The translations under genes were made by a program, and so were the position numbers. A DNA stretch of 64,000 bases from Pseudobutyrivibrio ruminis AD2017 (GTDB lineage Bacteria > Bacillota > Clostridia > Lachnospirales > Lachnospiraceae), in assembly GCF_000424305.1 (NCBI RefSeq), contig NZ_KE384162.1, positions 434,001 through 498,000 on the forward strand. The letters run 5' to 3'. The number at the start of each line of letters is the position of its first letter. Position 1 is the stretch's first letter. Under the pieces are notes generated by a model, which was given only the letters and a program-made list of their open reading frames with translations, had not been told where the DNA came from and searched no databases. Below are positions 62,667 through 64,000 of the stretch, one piece after another.

Positions 62667-64000
62667 TTAAATTCGACTCAAGCTTATGTCATAGTACATA
62701 AGCAAATTCTGATCTTCCTGGATTGTTGTGTCTGGAAGACGTTGAGCCATATCTACAATAGCCTGATAGTTTTTGTCCTTCCACAACATAGAAAAGCCTG
62801 CTCTAATTGCTTCTGATCTAAATAGTTTTAGCTTTCCTTTTGTTTGCATATATCCCTCAAACTCTTTTATAAGCTTTTTCTCACGAAGCTTAGAAAGGTC
62901 ACCTTCTTTTGTTATATCAGGTATATACCACTTTCCAGAATCATCTTGTAAAAAATTCTCCTCAAGTAATTCTGCCAATTCAGGTATTGCTTCGTATTTA
63001 TCCACAGATTTTACTTCTCTCATAAACTTAGGCTGAATATCTGCGTAAGCTTGTGGCTCATTTAATTGTTGATACAGCCATCCTATTGCAGTTTTTTCAT
63101 TTGTTACAACAAACGATAATTGCACTGGTTCAACATCCATTTTTATTCTTGCTGTATCATATTCATTAACCTGATCCGCTAAAAAATACATTGAATCACG
63201 TTCAATAAAATGTTCTCCAAGCCCAACATAGAACTCATGCGCATCCATAGGAATTGGAATTCCTTTCATAATGTGATAAGCCACCATTCTATCAAAGAGA
63301 AGATACGCTTGTCGCTCATCAATAATATCAATCTTCCCATTGCCGTCTGAATCGACTATTACAGGTAAATTTGCTAAATGCTGCCGTACAAATGACCACG
63401 CAGTCTCTTCGGTACCAGCATCTAACAATAAGTTGTCTGTAAAGCTCTTCTTTGGTTTATAAGCAGATATAACCAAATCCTGTTTAACTGCACCTTGACT
63501 CATTAACTGTTTGTAACTACTTTGCTGCTTATTTAATGTTCGCACATCCGCAATTACAAATCCTGCTCTCTGAATAGCTTCCTGAATTGCATTCCAAACG
63601 GAGTTTTTAGAATTATGGAACTCAATAGTTATCCATCTGTTTGGTTTTAATACTCTAAAGAATTCAGAAAAACACTTTGTCATAAGGTTTTGATATTCAG
63701 GCAATCCCTTATTCTGAGCGGCATTTATAATGGCTTCTTTGTCTTGATTAGTCATTACCTTAAGCCATGACTCCCATACATAGCTAAGCTCCGAATAATT
63801 TAAATTGCTACCAAATGGAGGATCTGTGAATATATAATCCACTGAGTTATCTGGAATAGGCAACTGCGTTGCACTACCGCATGAAATAATAGTCCCTGAA
63901 CCATTATCTCTTAATGCAAAATCCTTAAACTTTCGAATTGCAGCATCAAAAATATTGTTTTCCTGGTATAAAGATGGAATATATAAAGTTCCAGATAAAG
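62667..64000 (-). CDS. pglXI: DPPF-motif DNA methylase, PglXI-like (5' end beyond window)
   Basis: Adenine- or cytosine-amino DNA methylase. The frame is open to the right edge without a start, so only the C-terminal ~445 residues are seen. Motif IV DPPF lies in IPDNSVDYIFTDPPFGSNLN, followed by YSELSYVWESWLKVM as in the DUF1156-type PglXI methylases of type 3 BREX. VLKPNRWITIEFHNSK lies about 60 residues later. The C-terminal 250 residues (target recognition or DUF region) are not recognised. It is the first gene of the visible BREX-like run; brxC and brxF would be expected further right. Confidence 0.8.
   Translation of the reverse strand, partial: LSGTLYIPSLYQENNIFDAAIRKFKDFALRDNGSGTIISCGSATQLPIPDNSVDYIFTDPPFGSNLNYSELSYVWESWLKVMTNQDKEAIINAAQNKGLPEYQNLMTKCFSEFFRVLKPNRWITIEFHNSKNSVWNAIQEAIQRAGFVIADVRTLNKQQSSYKQLMSQGAVKQDLVISAYKPKKSFTDNLLLDAGTEETAWSFVRQHLANLPVIVDSDGNGKIDIIDERQAYLLFDRMVAYHIMKGIPIPMDAHEFYVGLGEHFIERDSMYFLADQVNEYDTARIKMDVEPVQLSFVVTNEKTAIGWLYQQLNEPQAYADIQPKFMREVKSVDKYEAIPELAELLEENFLQDDSGKWYIPDITKEGDLSKLREKKLIKEFEGYMQTKGKLKLFRSEAIRAGFSMLWKDKNYQAIVDMAQRLPDTTIQEDQNLLMYYDISLSRI

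Noticed and set aside
47891-63863. DISARM or Wadjet instead of BREX
   Set aside because: The SNF2 helicase and methylase would fit DISARM, but PglZ is clear and no DUF1998 (DrmB) or phospholipase D gene is seen. No SMC-like or JetABCD proteins are present.

Overview
The window is about 64 kb of a low-GC Gram-positive chromosome. The gene set and order point to a motile Lachnospiraceae bacterium of the Butyrivibrio/Pseudobutyrivibrio kind: dprA-topA-codY-flgBC-fliEFG order, T-box control of thrS, HrcA/CIRCE heat shock, the Firmicutes-type GalT, a secreted GH9 cellulase lipoprotein and a chemoreceptor with CheW. This assignment comes from gene content; no rRNA is present to confirm it. No rRNA, tRNA, CRISPR array, insertion sequence or integrase was recognised.

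Positions 1-42,850 are mostly core genome. On the minus strand lie GH13-like/DUF5662/trpS, then comM-dprA, topA, codY and the start of the flagellar operon (flgB, flgC, fliE, fliF, fliG cut by the window edge). Next come gltX, a PcrA-like helicase, a lipoprotein/DUF4956/VTC-polymerase cassette and galT. A plus-strand MCP-cheW pair follows, then the minus-strand hrcA-grpE-dnaK-dnaJ operon behind a perfect CIRCE element. lepA, hemW and rpsT run on the plus strand. thrS (T-box leader), a radical SAM protein, a SprA-like HEQEH protein, holA and a PilZ protein run on the minus strand. The section ends with rpiB and an SPFH protein diverging from a GH9 endoglucanase.

Positions 43,000-64,000 are an accessory, defence-type island entirely on the minus strand. 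Reading from the right edge, it holds the 3' part of a DPPF-motif DNA methylase (PglXI-like), an SNF2-family helicase (BrxHII-like), PglZ and a BrxA-position protein. This is the order of a type 3 BREX system; brxF and brxC would lie beyond the right edge. The same run continues with short gaps and 1-8 nt overlaps into seven further genes: a PC4/YdbC-like ssDNA-binding protein, an AddA-like UvrD helicase without a nuclease domain, an AddB-like protein that keeps the Fe-S cysteines but shows no nuclease motif, a 61-residue acidic protein, a second SF1 helicase with an extra C-terminal domain, an XpaC-like protein and TelA. A clear intrinsic terminator follows telA. Coupling of BREX to an apparently nuclease-less AddAB-like complex plus an XpaC-TelA pair is the best candidate here for an undescribed system. 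Beyond the terminator is a second small operon: rhomboid protease, membrane-anchored DNA/RNA nuclease, a 901-residue Sel1-repeat protein and an unknown 218-residue protein.

Regulation visible in the sequence includes a CodY box next to the codY promoter, CIRCE at hrcA, a Thr T-box with terminator at thrS, overlapping divergent promoters at rpiB/GH9, an inverted repeat overlapping the galT -10 box, and about ten intrinsic terminators. Several proteins look catalytically altered: the GH13-like protein lacks the canonical catalytic aspartates, RpiB has Asp at the usual catalytic Cys position, and ThrRS lacks its TGS domain.
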